From Xanthoparmelia taractica (lineage: Eukaryota; Ascomycota; Lecanoromycetes; Lecanorales; Parmeliaceae), in contig JANQBS010000025.1 of the NCBI GenBank assembly GCA_033085395.1, forward strand, positions 1 to 64,000: a stretch of DNA of 64,000 nucleotides. The letters run 5' to 3'. The translations under genes were made by a program, and so were the position numbers. Of this stretch, positions 11,677-21,829 are shown in pieces. The stretch's first letter is position 1. Every line of letters begins with the position of its first letter. Below the pieces are notes generated by a model that did no database searches, was not told the DNA's origin, and saw only the letters and a program-made list of their open reading frames with translations.

Positions 11677-11836
11677 GGAGTTTTCTAGCGCTGGGGCACG
11701 TCCAGGGGCCCATCTAGGCCTGCTAACGACCTAGCTGGGCCTACTGACTGCTGACCTTAGCGTTGGGACGGCCCAATCATCTATCTACAGTACTGCTTGG
11801 TCCCGATGTGTATGCCTTCATGAATGAGAACACTAA
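11677..11836 (+). repeat. Split direct repeat B2 (right end of element)
   Basis: Second copy of B1; the similarity ends at AACACTAA near 11836, which I take as the right boundary of the retrotransposon. Confidence 0.85.
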
Positions 11837-12485
11837 CGCAACGACCAGGTAGAGAGGGGAGAGCATTCGCATCAACGGTCAAGTTCTCTGACTTGGCAAA
11901 CGCTGCTCCGGTAGCGAATTGTAAGAGGTGATGGCTGGCTTATATAGCCAGGTCCGAGAAGGCATTATCAATAAGCGAGTATATGAAGGCCTGCAGAGTC
12001 CCTTTGTTGAATCGAAAAGGGTCTGGTGGAAGTCAGTGTTGGCCATGAATGTGTAAGAAAAGGACGCGGTAAGGATAATTCAATCGTTGTTCAGGATCTA
12101 TCTTGATCTTGACGCAGCTGAGGACCTTCAAAGAGTACCATGGTGGCTTGTAAGCTCTCGTTCATGAGAAGGCCGGAGCTCGTTTTTTTTTTCCGGGCCA
12201 TTCAAAGCTTTATAAAACACGGCGACACACCTCGACTTCATAGAAAAGGGAGCATAGAGGCTTCGCTAACGCTAACAGGCTGTTGTTCTCGTCCATGGAG
12301 ACGGGCGAGAAGCAATGCCGGAGACGAAAATGGCGAGGGTGTTTGGACTATAGTCCACGAAAAGGTTTCTCCGCAGGAGTCCCTATAAGTATATGCCGAG
12401 ACCAGGTATCAGACCATGTTGAGGGTACGAGACAACGCCTACCTTTCAAGCTAAGCATCAGAACAGTACCCATGCTAGGATCAAG
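11837..12485. other. Right flank of the retrotransposon; possible gene fragment on the minus strand
   Basis: No full gene is seen. On the minus strand a piece reading VKIKIDPEQRLNYPY (about 12080-12125) resembles the C-terminal end of BBE/FAD-linked oxidases (K-x-K-x-DP...F.YP). A further piece, LLQFATGAAFAKSENLTV, is also readable near 11870-11930. The pieces are interrupted by stops. They may be a relic of a gene cut by the retrotransposon. Confidence is low. Confidence 0.3.
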
Positions 12486-13442
12486 ATGTCAAGCAGTACG
12501 GGAAAAGACCCTGCCTCCATTCACCCTGGCCTAAAATCGCTCGACTACCTAAACCCCAAGCTCGGTTCCGTGTACTTTCGAATGCACCAAGGCGAAGGGC
12601 TAAGATACATGTCCACCGAGGCGTTCCTCGCCTGGAAGTCTTTGCCAAGCACAGATTCTGACGACAACAGACCCTTCTATGTCTTCCTCCACGACTACGG
12701 TAGCTCCGCACGCATCTTCAACAAAATAGTGAGCGAGATCAAGAACCACTGCGTGGCCATGGATCTGCGAGGCTGGGGACGATCCGACTACACCAGAGAT
12801 GAAAGCCCGCGAGCATACTCCGTCATTCAGATGAGGAACGACATACCCCGCATCGTCAACTTGCTGCAAGGAGAGAAATTCATCCTCGTCGGACACGGCA
12901 TGGGTGCTAAAGTCGCCCAGTTGTACGCCGCGCAGCAGCCGCCTGAGAATTTGCTGGGACTGGTTTTGTTGGCACCGATACCGCTGTCATCTTGGAGACC
13001 TCCGGCGAGAATCTTGGCGAAGTATAAGGCGGCGTACCAGACGGGAGGGAATCCAGAAAACTTTGTACGGGACATCCTTGCACACGCTCCGGTAGACGAA
13101 ACCGACATCCGCAACCTTGTTGATGACGGCATGAAAGATACTCCGCTGGCTAAAGAAGCGTGGTTATCGTATGGCCTGGACGAAGATTTCTCAAGTGCAA
13201 TTGGCAGGATCAATGTTCCCGTTATGGTCAGAGTGGGCGAAGTGGACAGAATTATCAAAGTGGAGGATGTGGTGCGGGAAATCAGTACAAAAATGCATGT
13301 GTGCATTCACCTGCTGGCAAATGACCGCGGGCATCTCATTCCCGTGGAGGATGATGAGCTGGAGCAGGTCTTGGTTTGGTTTGGCAGAGACGCTGAAGAT
13401 TTGAAGGTAGGAAGGCCAATCGATCTGGAAGTAAGGCATTAG
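12486..13442 (+). CDS. Alpha/beta-hydrolase-fold protein lacking the nucleophilic serine
   Basis: Single-exon gene of 318 residues, a normal length for an alpha/beta hydrolase. The oxyanion region FLHDYGSSARIF (about residue 70) and MDLRGWGRSD (about 93) are typical. The nucleophile elbow, normally G-x-S-x-G, reads GHGMG at residues 136-140: Gly138 (codon GGC) replaces the catalytic Ser. The acid (VGEVDRII) and the histidine (NDRGHLIPVE) are still present. A single AGC-to-GGC change would explain it. So the fold is intact but hydrolysis by the usual triad is not expected; it may be a non-catalytic homologue or a cofactor-free dioxygenase-like relative. The start is the only ATG before the conserved part. 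It converges with the F-box-like gene. Confidence 0.85.
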   Translation: MSSSTGKDPASIHPGLKSLDYLNPKLGSVYFRMHQGEGLRYMSTEAFLAWKSLPSTDSDDNRPFYVFLHDYGSSARIFNKIVSEIKNHCVAMDLRGWGRSDYTRDESPRAYSVIQMRNDIPRIVNLLQGEKFILVGHGMGAKVAQLYAAQQPPENLLGLVLLAPIPLSSWRPPARILAKYKAAYQTGGNPENFVRDILAHAPVDETDIRNLVDDGMKDTPLAKEAWLSYGLDEDFSSAIGRINVPVMVRVGEVDRIIKVEDVVREISTKMHVCIHLLANDRGHLIPVEDDELEQVLVWFGRDAEDLKVGRPIDLEVRH

Positions 13443-13537
13443 GGATGCGGCCCCGAGGGAGAGGAGTCTTGTATTCTAATTGCTATCACTGTCACCCGCA
13501 AGCAAAAGACCTTACAGCAATCCAAATCGTCCGTCCC

Positions 13538-14398
13538 TTATATTCGTAGTGGTGGAAGCGACTGCGCCTTCCATCGTGGATCCACAGCCGACTCCCCCAG
13601 TCTCCCAATCCTTCTCTCCACATGAAATGAGACGCCTGATGTAGCCCAGTCGAAGCTATTGCCAATTGCTGGTCTGACCGGGATGGAGAACTCGACCTTG
13701 GTGTTGCATGTGGAGCATATGGTGAAGGCTGGATTGGCGAATCGGTTGTTGCGGTAGGAAGTGATCGCCTGTAGTACTTGGGGATCGCGAGATAACAAAT
13801 GCGGACAAGCAAACGCGGGGAGACTCTCCAGCATTTGTCTTAAATCGTCCTCCCAGATCCAGGTCCGAAGGACCAGGCACTCCATTTCGTACACCCAGTC
13901 CATAACGACCATCCACTGTCCACCCTGATCCTCCACAGGACGACAAGTGAAATAATTATCATAAGGAAATGTTAATGGCAAGAGGGCGTTTCTGGAGTGC
14001 AGCACCTGTTGGTAGGTGAAGCTGTTGCCCGGCGTGAGATCGAGGACTCTTTGACTGGCTTCGCAGACGCGTGTTCTCGGACCCTCCTGCAGTTGCTGCT
14101 CCGTGAATTCTTCCGCCCGGTGGAGACACCAGCACACACTGCAAACGTGCCTCTTGGTCTTGGATCCCGTATAGGTATCATCCAAGCACAGACGGTCGAA
14201 TCTGGCATTCCCAAAGTCGATGGTACGGCTGAGGTTCTCGTATAGCTGGCGTACCGTCTCGGGGGTTCTGTCGTGCCATGTTTTGCAGCACATCTTTAAG
14301 CATAGCTTTGCGTTGACCGAGCAAAGGCCATAGATCTGATCCATCAGTTCACTTGGAAGCTTGTCGAAAAGACATTTGGCTTGTGAGCGCTCATCCAT
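13538..14398 (-). CDS. F-box-like protein with cysteine-rich segments
   Basis: Intronless gene of 286 residues if translation begins at MDERSQAKC (14398). A longer in-frame start at 14521 exists but adds 41 residues of low-complexity leader. Residues 10-45 (LFDKLPSELMDQIYGLCSVNAKLCLKMCCKTWHD) have the leucine and tryptophan pattern of an F-box, the motif that binds Skp1 in SCF ubiquitin ligases. After it come HVCSVCWCLHRAEEF and, near the C-terminus, CSTCNTKVEF, two cysteine pairs that could bind metal. Such F-box-like proteins with a degenerate C-terminus are numerous in Pezizomycotina and mostly uncharacterised. No substrate can be inferred. Confidence 0.7.
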   Translation of the reverse strand: MDERSQAKCLFDKLPSELMDQIYGLCSVNAKLCLKMCCKTWHDRTPETVRQLYENLSRTIDFGNARFDRLCLDDTYTGSKTKRHVCSVCWCLHRAEEFTEQQLQEGPRTRVCEASQRVLDLTPGNSFTYQQVLHSRNALLPLTFPYDNYFTCRPVEDQGGQWMVVMDWVYEMECLVLRTWIWEDDLRQMLESLPAFACPHLLSRDPQVLQAITSYRNNRFANPAFTICSTCNTKVEFSIPVRPAIGNSFDWATSGVSFHVERRIGRLGESAVDPRWKAQSLPPLRI

Positions 14399-15102
14399 TG
14401 TACTGAAATAGAGGAGCTGTGTCGCTCTGTGACCAGAGAAGGGGGGAGATGAAGTGGTAGTGTTCAAAGTGATGGGGAAGAATCGGGAGCAGGGTGTCAT
14501 TACAGAATAATCATAACACACACGATGTTTTCATGCACAAAGATTCATGTCTTTAACCCTACATGGGACCGTCTACGGGCCTCCCCGGCGTAATTTAGAT
14601 CGACAGAACATTATCGACATTCTAAAATCAAACCATGACAGTTAATTAATTACGAGACAAAAAGGGTAAGTACGTGAATGCTGAGGAAAGTCAGACCGAT
14701 CAACGTTGGATAAACGGCCATTTCTGAATTTTAGTGGTTAGGCAAACTTGAATGCTCGCATGAAGCTGATCCAGAGCTAGGTATTCAACTTACGCCAAGG
14801 CCAGATATGAACTGGGCGGTAGTAGACCCTCAAGCCTGGAAATTTCCAGAATTGTAGCTCGAGAGTCGCAAGCATGATGGCCTTACATTCATAGGTCAAA
14901 TCTGTCAGTGTCAAGTAAAATGCTCGCCATACTGAAGCCGATACGTTCTCGCATCTCGAAAAGAGTCACGACCAGATCAATGGTCACCTTAGCGCCCTCA
15001 TCGAACTTCAAATGTAGACCTTGGAGTACGATAATCGCCCACAGCTGGACTTCTGGCAGCCATCAGTCCGACGCTCACGTCTATTGTGTCACCTACGACT
15101 CA
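14399..15102. other. Intergenic, no gene seen
   Basis: No supported gene. The right part borders the decayed gene at 15103-16008, whose relic may extend leftward in fragments. Confidence 0.5.
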
Positions 15103-16008
15103 GTCCCTCGTCTGAACGCTGGTGACGCTTCTGGGGTCTCGCCGAGCTGCCCTTCTTGATGCTGGCGAACGTTGCGACCGATTTAACGATCATATCTGGG
15201 TGTTCGGTGGAGTTGCAAGGTCCTCGGATGGCCCGTTCCTTCTGACCGCCAACTAGAGAGCTTCGTTGGACGAGACCTTGGCTGCTTGGCTAAGCAGTCA
15301 GTTGCGCTCAATCCTATCTTTTAGATCTTATGCGATCTTCACGTAGTGTGAGTCGGGCCTGGACGTCGGGTGGAATTCCAGTTTGCAGGATTTGACATTA
15401 GACAGTGTCCCCAATGGCGCGAGCATTTTATAATTGAGAAAGATTTGTTGTGCCCTTTCATCAGTGGCCTCCAATAGCCTCAAATCTTCTGCAGTCTGTA
15501 AGACTTCTTCTTGCTGCATCAACGGTGCCGGTCCAAGCGGATATCCTGGCGCTGGACAGAAATATAGTCCCACCCACAGACAGTTGACAAATGGCGAATT
15601 TGAGGGCAGGGTGACGAAGTTGCGAATCACATTGGGTTGACGTATATTCGCACCAAATCGGAGTTCGTCTTCAACGACGAAACGACCGTCTCTGTCAATC
15701 CTTTATGGGGGTCCCAGTTGATCCTCGTCGATATTGAAACGTGCTAAGAAAGCGAGCCTTTCAAATCTGGCAAAATTGTGAGGCTCAATATCACCACTCA
15801 TTTCACCAGAGGCATAGACTTGTACACCTTCTACATTGCGAGAGCCTGTGCCACGTAGGGGATGATGCCGCCATACATCTGGGCTCCACTGCTTGATGTC
15901 ATGAACAGGCACCCTCTCTGAAAGGCAAACAGCGTCATAACTTTCTATGTGGATAGTCATTTGAGATACAGTCCAATTTGTCTGCAGGATAAATGCGTTC
16001 TTTTTCAC
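15103..16008 (-). pseudogene. Decayed gene of unknown function, one frame with several stops
   Basis: A single minus-strand frame reads through 15103-16008 with protein-like composition (for example IHIESYDAVCLSERVPVH, DGRFVVEDELRFGANIRQ, LPSNSPFVNCLWVGLYF). It is broken by stops at 15703 (TAA), 15328 (TAA), then TGA, TAG and TGA further on. At least three of the later stops lie where Trp is plausible (RN*LLSQ, EAL*LAV, TQI*SLN). There are no frameshifts across the 300 codons, so decay looks like point mutation only, as RIP produces. I do not recognise the family. An intact multi-exon gene is unlikely because reading continues directly across the stops. Confidence 0.5.
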
Positions 16009-19000
16009 ACTCCTACTCGTTCTCGAGCTCCCTATTGAATTTTTTTCTGTTCTGCCACGAAGTGATTGATTCTAAAGGGCAGCTAGACCTGGAGAGGAGG
16101 TTGCGATATATTTGCAAGCGGATTTCTGTAGGCCATAGTCAGTAGAGTTCGGCTCAAACGGTCACTAGGTCGTAGAGTTCACCGAGCGGAACACGACAGA
16201 AGTGGCACTTCTCAATAGCCACAGCCTCGATATGGATACTGGTCGTGCTTGGCGTCATGCCTCAATCCCAGGTCGCGGTGAGGATGGGTCCCAGAGCAGC
16301 CCCGTCAACGCCTTTGACGTGAAGGGAGACGCTAGCGGCTTGGCATTCTCTGTGCCCCAGGAGGCCCTCCTCCTCGAGTCCAACTACCCGCCCACCTAAG
16401 GGATTGAGAACAGGCGGCACATTCAATGCGTGTCTCAGCCTTTGGGAACAACAAGCTATGCTCCAAGCCGTTCCACCTGCTGAAAACGTGTGCCAGCCGC
16501 GTTGACAGCTTATCCGAGCATGTCCTTACGAAAAAGCCTACCGTGCTTACTTCTCCCAGCAACGTCAACCGTACAAAACGACCCTCAGCTTCCTCAATGA
16601 ACTTGCTGATCGAACGATATAATGTTCACTATAGCGTTGCCCTCAAAGAGCCAAGACTGCCCGCCTTGAACATGCGAGCTGCATATTGCTTGCATCCTCC
16701 GATATCCCAGCTGCAAACTGCTTGCGTCCGCCTTTATCGAGCTCCGTCCCACCACCCACACGCCATGTACAAGTTATCTAGAGGAAAGATGTTCGTTGGC
16801 CTTGGCAGCATGAAAAGATTACCTGGACGAGGATATGGACCTAGAAAAATAATACACAGTCGTTGGCATTGGCACAATGAAGATGGTACCTGAATGAGGT
16901 CGGCATGGACGTTAAATGATACCGGAGTGTCAGGCCACGCCGGCAGCTATAGAACGAGGCACGGCTCTACCAACAGGCTACCCTTATGGTTGGGACAGAA
17001 GGTTGTTTGTGGACGCGGGCGGTACGTCTTGATGGCAACGAATCGAGCGGGTATCTGGTATCCCACATTGCTCAAAGACACACGGCAAGATGCAGAGTCG
17101 TGCTGGACTGTGGATCCTGCACGATTTCATCATACGAGTCTGCCGGGGTCGTTGCCAAAGCTGACAGAGTCTATGTACGGAATACTGCAGCTAGAGAAGA
17201 CTACTACGGGGTGCAAGCATCTTTGGGTCACATTCTCTCTAAAACATGGAGGAAATGATCTGGATGGTTAAGATTCAAGAGAAGACTCGCAAAACGTGTT
17301 AGGCAAGCACAAAAGCCCACTAGACCGCGATCACAAAGTGTCTTTGGGGCTATCGGAGACACGGCTCGCTCGACCTGTTTAATCATCTAATTGCGCCACC
17401 AACCATCCACATCCATACGCGTCCTCGGAAATCGATATTGTAATAGCCTCGCTCTGGCGCCCGTTGGGAAGCGGAAGATCGTCGCAGGGACCCTTCATGG
17501 TGGAAGATCTCATCAATAGGTAAATTCTACGACATCTCGTCCGCTTGGCCAGCACACGGACTCATCGTGAAATGCTTGTTGAATCTATCGAGATCAGGCT
17601 TCGAAGGCAGATAGTCGGTCGAGAAATGATAGGATGGCTCTTTTGAGCTACGAGCTGCTCTTTAGTTGCATTGTCTAGCTCCTCCTCTTGCTTGCTTACC
17701 ATGCAGCGAAATCTACGAAGAACGGACTCGTCCGAGAGGCGAGCGATCATGCGCTACAATGGCCTTGCCAACACCTCGCTACGTGACAGCCAATGACAGC
17801 TTGTTTGAGTGGCCCGATCTCCGATGCTATCTATTCTTGCCATCCTTGCTACCCTTGCCGAGAACGAGCGCGGGTGGGCTGCGAGACCATTCACCTACCA
17901 TTGATAGCGATTCCCATGGTTTGCTCTTTTTCTCCGATTGTTCGACCAGGCGCCATCCTTTTCCATCGCATCGAGTTTCATGCTTCTTCCGACGTAGAGA
18001 GAAGAAGGACTTTAAGCCCGCCAACGATTACAGTCCGGCCGGTAAGACAATACCAAGTACCGCCATTTCTTCAATCAGAGCATTGCACGTGTGGATCTTA
18101 CGGGGACATGCTGACTGCATCGTAAAAACAAAGAGCATGTGGCCATCAGAGGATGATGCATGCCTCGCAGAAGCCGCTTGGTTTGGTGGACCTATGGGGT
18201 GGGTCCATGAGGTGCATTAGGGGCAATCGAAATGTGCAGGGTATCAAGGTAATGGGTCCAGCCCAGTAAATGGATATCTGTTTTACTGTACTTTACTTTG
18301 CTTGTGGTGTCTTTCGATCCTTCTCTGTCGACGGAAGTCAGATTGATTGATGGATGGATTGATGCAGTCATATCCCTGACCGCTGTCTTGTGCCCAGCTT
18401 GCGCCCAGCTTGTGGCTTCCTCGACTCCCGAGTCGCCCCCACCTTACAGCCTCGGCCAAGCTTCATTCGCCGAACGACTCGCTTATTATCTGGACTTGGG
18501 GGGGAGCTCTACGAAGTACCAAACGCCTTACCTTTCACGTGCATTGCTGATCCCTTGTAAATCCGGGAGCAATTTTGATCTTTACGGAAGACTTGCATAG
18601 AAAAAACCACAGAACCGCATATCATATCACAACCAACATTTTTATCCATGCGGACCCAACTGCTTTGGGACGTGGCTTTTCCTCAAGCGACCACACTATA
18701 TTCAACGGTGCATTTTCGATTGTGGTGCCAACCCCACTCTCTCGAGTCTTTTCTTGAACCCCGCGCCTTGCTGCAGGAGTGCTGCAGGCTGCATGACATG
18801 AGTCCTCATAAGAAGTCCAAAGGCAACTAACCAAGGCACCATGACACGCCATCAATGCTGTCCAGACAGACTCGACAAGGGTCTTTTTCGCTAATTCCCA
18901 GATCCTCAATGTGCGATTCGTTCACATGTCCTTAGAATCCATGGTGCGCTTACAATCCGTCTTACCTAAGCCAAATGGGCAAAGTCGCCGACCCCACAAT

Positions 19001-19534
19001 CCCCATTCTGTTCTATTCCTAGATTCTCTATCTCCTTTACCCGAACTACTTGGCCCATCATCATCACGCATAGAAGTACTACCACGATTGTCAGTGCTGA
19101 AAAGCTACATGAGCAGAGGAAAAGAAAAAGGCGCACATACTTACCTTTACGTACCTTATGGAGATGCTCGACCGCAGACGGTCTTTTCTCCCATTCGCCT
19201 ACACCTCCCGCGTGCCATTCACTCAGCTCACCGCACGAATTGTTGTACGAAGTAAACAAGGCCGTCAACCAATCTAGCTTTTCGATAGTCCTGCAGATAC
19301 GAGCTGTCAGACTCAACTCTTGTCCTATGATCACCATGCCCTCCCTACCGCTATTGTCCTGCTCGGCCTGACCTGCTTACATCTTCTCTCATATGCCTCA
19401 AGAGTACCTTCATCCTTGAGCGTTCTTCTGCGTTGTCTTCTTGTAATTGACAAGTGCATATCTGCACTTCAAATATCTCCCTCTCCTAATCATAATCTAA
19501 TTCTTCTCCTTGTCACTATACCCCACGCTCCAAG
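16009..19534. other. Gene-poor stretch
   Basis: About 3.5 kb with scattered frames of 60-185 codons, none with a recognisable domain or convincing splice structure. The piece 16202-16399, ending LLLESNYPPT, has protein-like composition and could be a remnant. Frames at 16894-17271 and 17666-18220 look like chance frames. 5' untranslated sequence of the galactose oxidase gene presumably fills the right end. Confidence 0.5.
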
Positions 19535-21829
19535 ATGCTTCGACTTCTCACCCTTATCCTCTCCCTCTCCTCCCATTCCTCTCTCTCTTACGCCAAACCC
19601 ATCTCCGCTCAGGCTGCCAATGCTGGAGCTGCGTCCAACTCAGCGGCCTCCCAGGGACAGCTCTCATCTGAAGGAAGTACAACTTATGATGGTGTCGCGC
19701 TCGCTGCCATTCCTGCGGCCCCTGCGGCCGCGGAGGTCATATCGGCTGCCATCTCCCAGGGCGGTTGGACAATCACCGTCGACAGTGTAAACGATGGCAA
19801 CCCCGGCACTGCCGCCATTGACGGCGATAACACCACATTTTGGCACACCCAGTACAATCCAACGGTTGCACCGTTGCCCCATACTGCTACGATTGACATG
19901 CAATCGGCATATCTCGTTGGCAGCATATCATACCTTCCAAGACAAGACGGCAATAGCAATGGCAATATCGGCCAACACATTATTTCGCTCAGGTAAGCAA
20001 GAGCTTTGCATCTGTTCTATAGACCAACGCTTACGGTCCCTGCCTGTCCATAGCACCGACGGCGCCACCTTTACCACGGTAGCCATTGGGACATGGGTTG
20101 ATGACTCTTCCCTCAAGACCACGACCTTCACCCCCTTCAATGCTCGGTATGTCCGTATCGAGGCTCTTTCCGAAGCTGGAGGTAGAGGGGGGTGGACTTC
20201 CGCTGCAGAATTCAACGTCTATACTGCCGCCAACGGGCCTCCACCGCCTGCTACAAATGGCGCATGGGTCATGACTGTCGATTTCCCCCTTGTACCTGTC
20301 TCCTTAGCCCATGAGGCGACCAGTGGCCAGATACTTGCTTGGTCGTCATATACTCCCAGCTCTTTCGGAGGCTCCCCAGGCACCACGACCTACACTGCAA
20401 CTTACGATCCTGGCTCACAGCTTGTTACGGAGGCCATAATCACCAACACTCAGCATGACATGTTTTGCGAAGGATTATCACTCGACTTCACTGGGAAGGT
20501 TACAGCGGCTGGGGGGAACACTGATGCGGCCACGAGTGCATTTGATCCTACGACTAAAGCCTGGACCAAGCTAACAGTAAGTGGTTCCTGTTATCTGCTA
20601 CTGGTACGCTATACAGAGAGTCCTTACTAAGATCTATTGTTTTCCAGCCCCTGAACATTCCCCGCGGATACCAAGCCCAAGCCACTACCTCGGAGGGCAA
20701 ACTGTTCACGATAGGAGCCTCATGGAGTGGAGGCCAGGGTGGCAAGAACGGCGAAATCTACGATCCTGGTGCCAACACCTGGACTCAACTCAGTGGTTGC
20801 CCGGTTGACCCTATACTCACTGCTGATGCGCAAGGTATGGGCATTTCTCTTCATTCGGTCGAATGATCCTTGACTATGATATTGCATGCTGATCCGTGAC
20901 CCTTAGGCGTCTATCGCGCTGATAACCATGCCTGGCTCTTTAGCTATAGCTCGGGCTACGTCTTCCAAGCTGGTCCCTCGACGGCTATGAACTGGTTTGA
21001 CACGAAGGGAGCCGGGGGTCAAACTGGAGCGGGGAACCGAAACGGGGACCCAGACTCCATGTGTGGCAACGCCGTTATGTTCGATGCAGTTGCCGGGAAG
21101 ATCCTCACGGTTGGTGGATCACCAGACTACCAAAACTCCGACGCCACCGCCAACGCCCACGTCATCACGATAGGCACGCCGCCCGCTACTCCGACTGTTC
21201 AGACCATCGGCTCTATGGCCTACGCTCGCGCCTTTGCCAATAGCGTCGTGCTGCCTGACGGCACAGTCTTTACCGCTGGTGGTCAAGTTTCGGCCGTTCC
21301 GTTTTCAGACGACACGTCCCAATTCACGCCCGAGTTGTTCAACCCGGCCACCAATACCTTTACCCAAATGGCGCCTGCGGCTATTCCGCGCAACTACCAC
21401 TCTGTCTCCCTCCTTCTCTACGATGGTACCGTCGCAAACGGTGGCGGCGGTCTTTGTGGCAACTGCGCCACCAACCATTTCGACATGCAGATATGGAACC
21501 CGCCGTACCTCTACACCAGCAGCGGCGCGCTCGCTACCCGCCCGGCTATCAACAGCATTTCAACTGGACACACAGGAGTCGGCACAAGCTTCTCCATCAC
21601 CACCAACGTGGCGTGTGACTCGTTTAGCATGATTCGGATGTCCAGCACAACGCACACGGTCAATACCGATCAAAGGAGGATTCCCTTGACGCCGACGGGT
21701 ACGGCTGGAACTACGTACACGTTCACCGTGAATGCGGATCCAGGCATTGCGATACCTGGGTACTGGATGGTGTTTGCAATGGCCGGTGGGGTACCGTCAG
21801 TCAGCCAGCAGCTGCAGGTGACGCTGTGA
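19535..21829 (+). CDS. Galactose oxidase (copper radical oxidase, AA5-type), secreted, four exons
   Basis: Exons 19535-19992, 20054-20576, 20648-20834 and 20907-21829 (introns 61, 71 and 72 bp) give 696 residues. Domain order: signal peptide (about 1-20), a discoidin/F5-8C carbohydrate-binding domain (about 70-215), the seven-bladed kelch-type catalytic domain, and a C-terminal immunoglobulin-like domain. All active-site residues of Fusarium galactose oxidase are present: Cys291 (MFCEG) and Tyr335 (RGYQ) for the thioether cofactor, Trp353 (ASWSGG) stacking on it, Tyr553 and His554 (NYHS) and His639 (THTV) as copper ligands. The 44-residue Cys-Tyr and 85-residue His-His spacings equal those of the known enzyme. 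It should oxidise the C6 hydroxyl of galactosides to an aldehyde outside the cell, making H2O2. It needs copper, which ties it loosely to the copper genes at 42-52 kb. Confidence 0.93.

Larger units (their letters stand above)
7219..11836 (+). mobile_element. Tyrosine-recombinase retrotransposon with split direct repeats (PAT/Ngaro-type layout), RIP-mutated
   Basis: The element has the order A1 (7219-7387), coding region, B1 (about 11279-11438), A2 (11439-11607), B2 (about 11677-11836). This split-direct-repeat layout is diagnostic of the PAT/Ngaro branch of the DIRS order. Inside are a gag-like ORF, reverse transcriptase with YLDD, RNase H, and a tyrosine recombinase. No LTRs and no DDE integrase are seen. 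Repeat copies differ only by transitions: in all ten B1/B2 differences B1 has A where B2 has G, and six A1/A2 differences are also transitions. Many expected Trp codons are now stops. Both signs fit RIP. The element is complete in structure but cannot encode its proteins. Confidence 0.88.

Noticed and set aside
17666..18220. 184-codon + frame
   Set aside because: No recognisable features, overlapping competing frames of similar length, and codon composition like the surrounding non-coding DNA.
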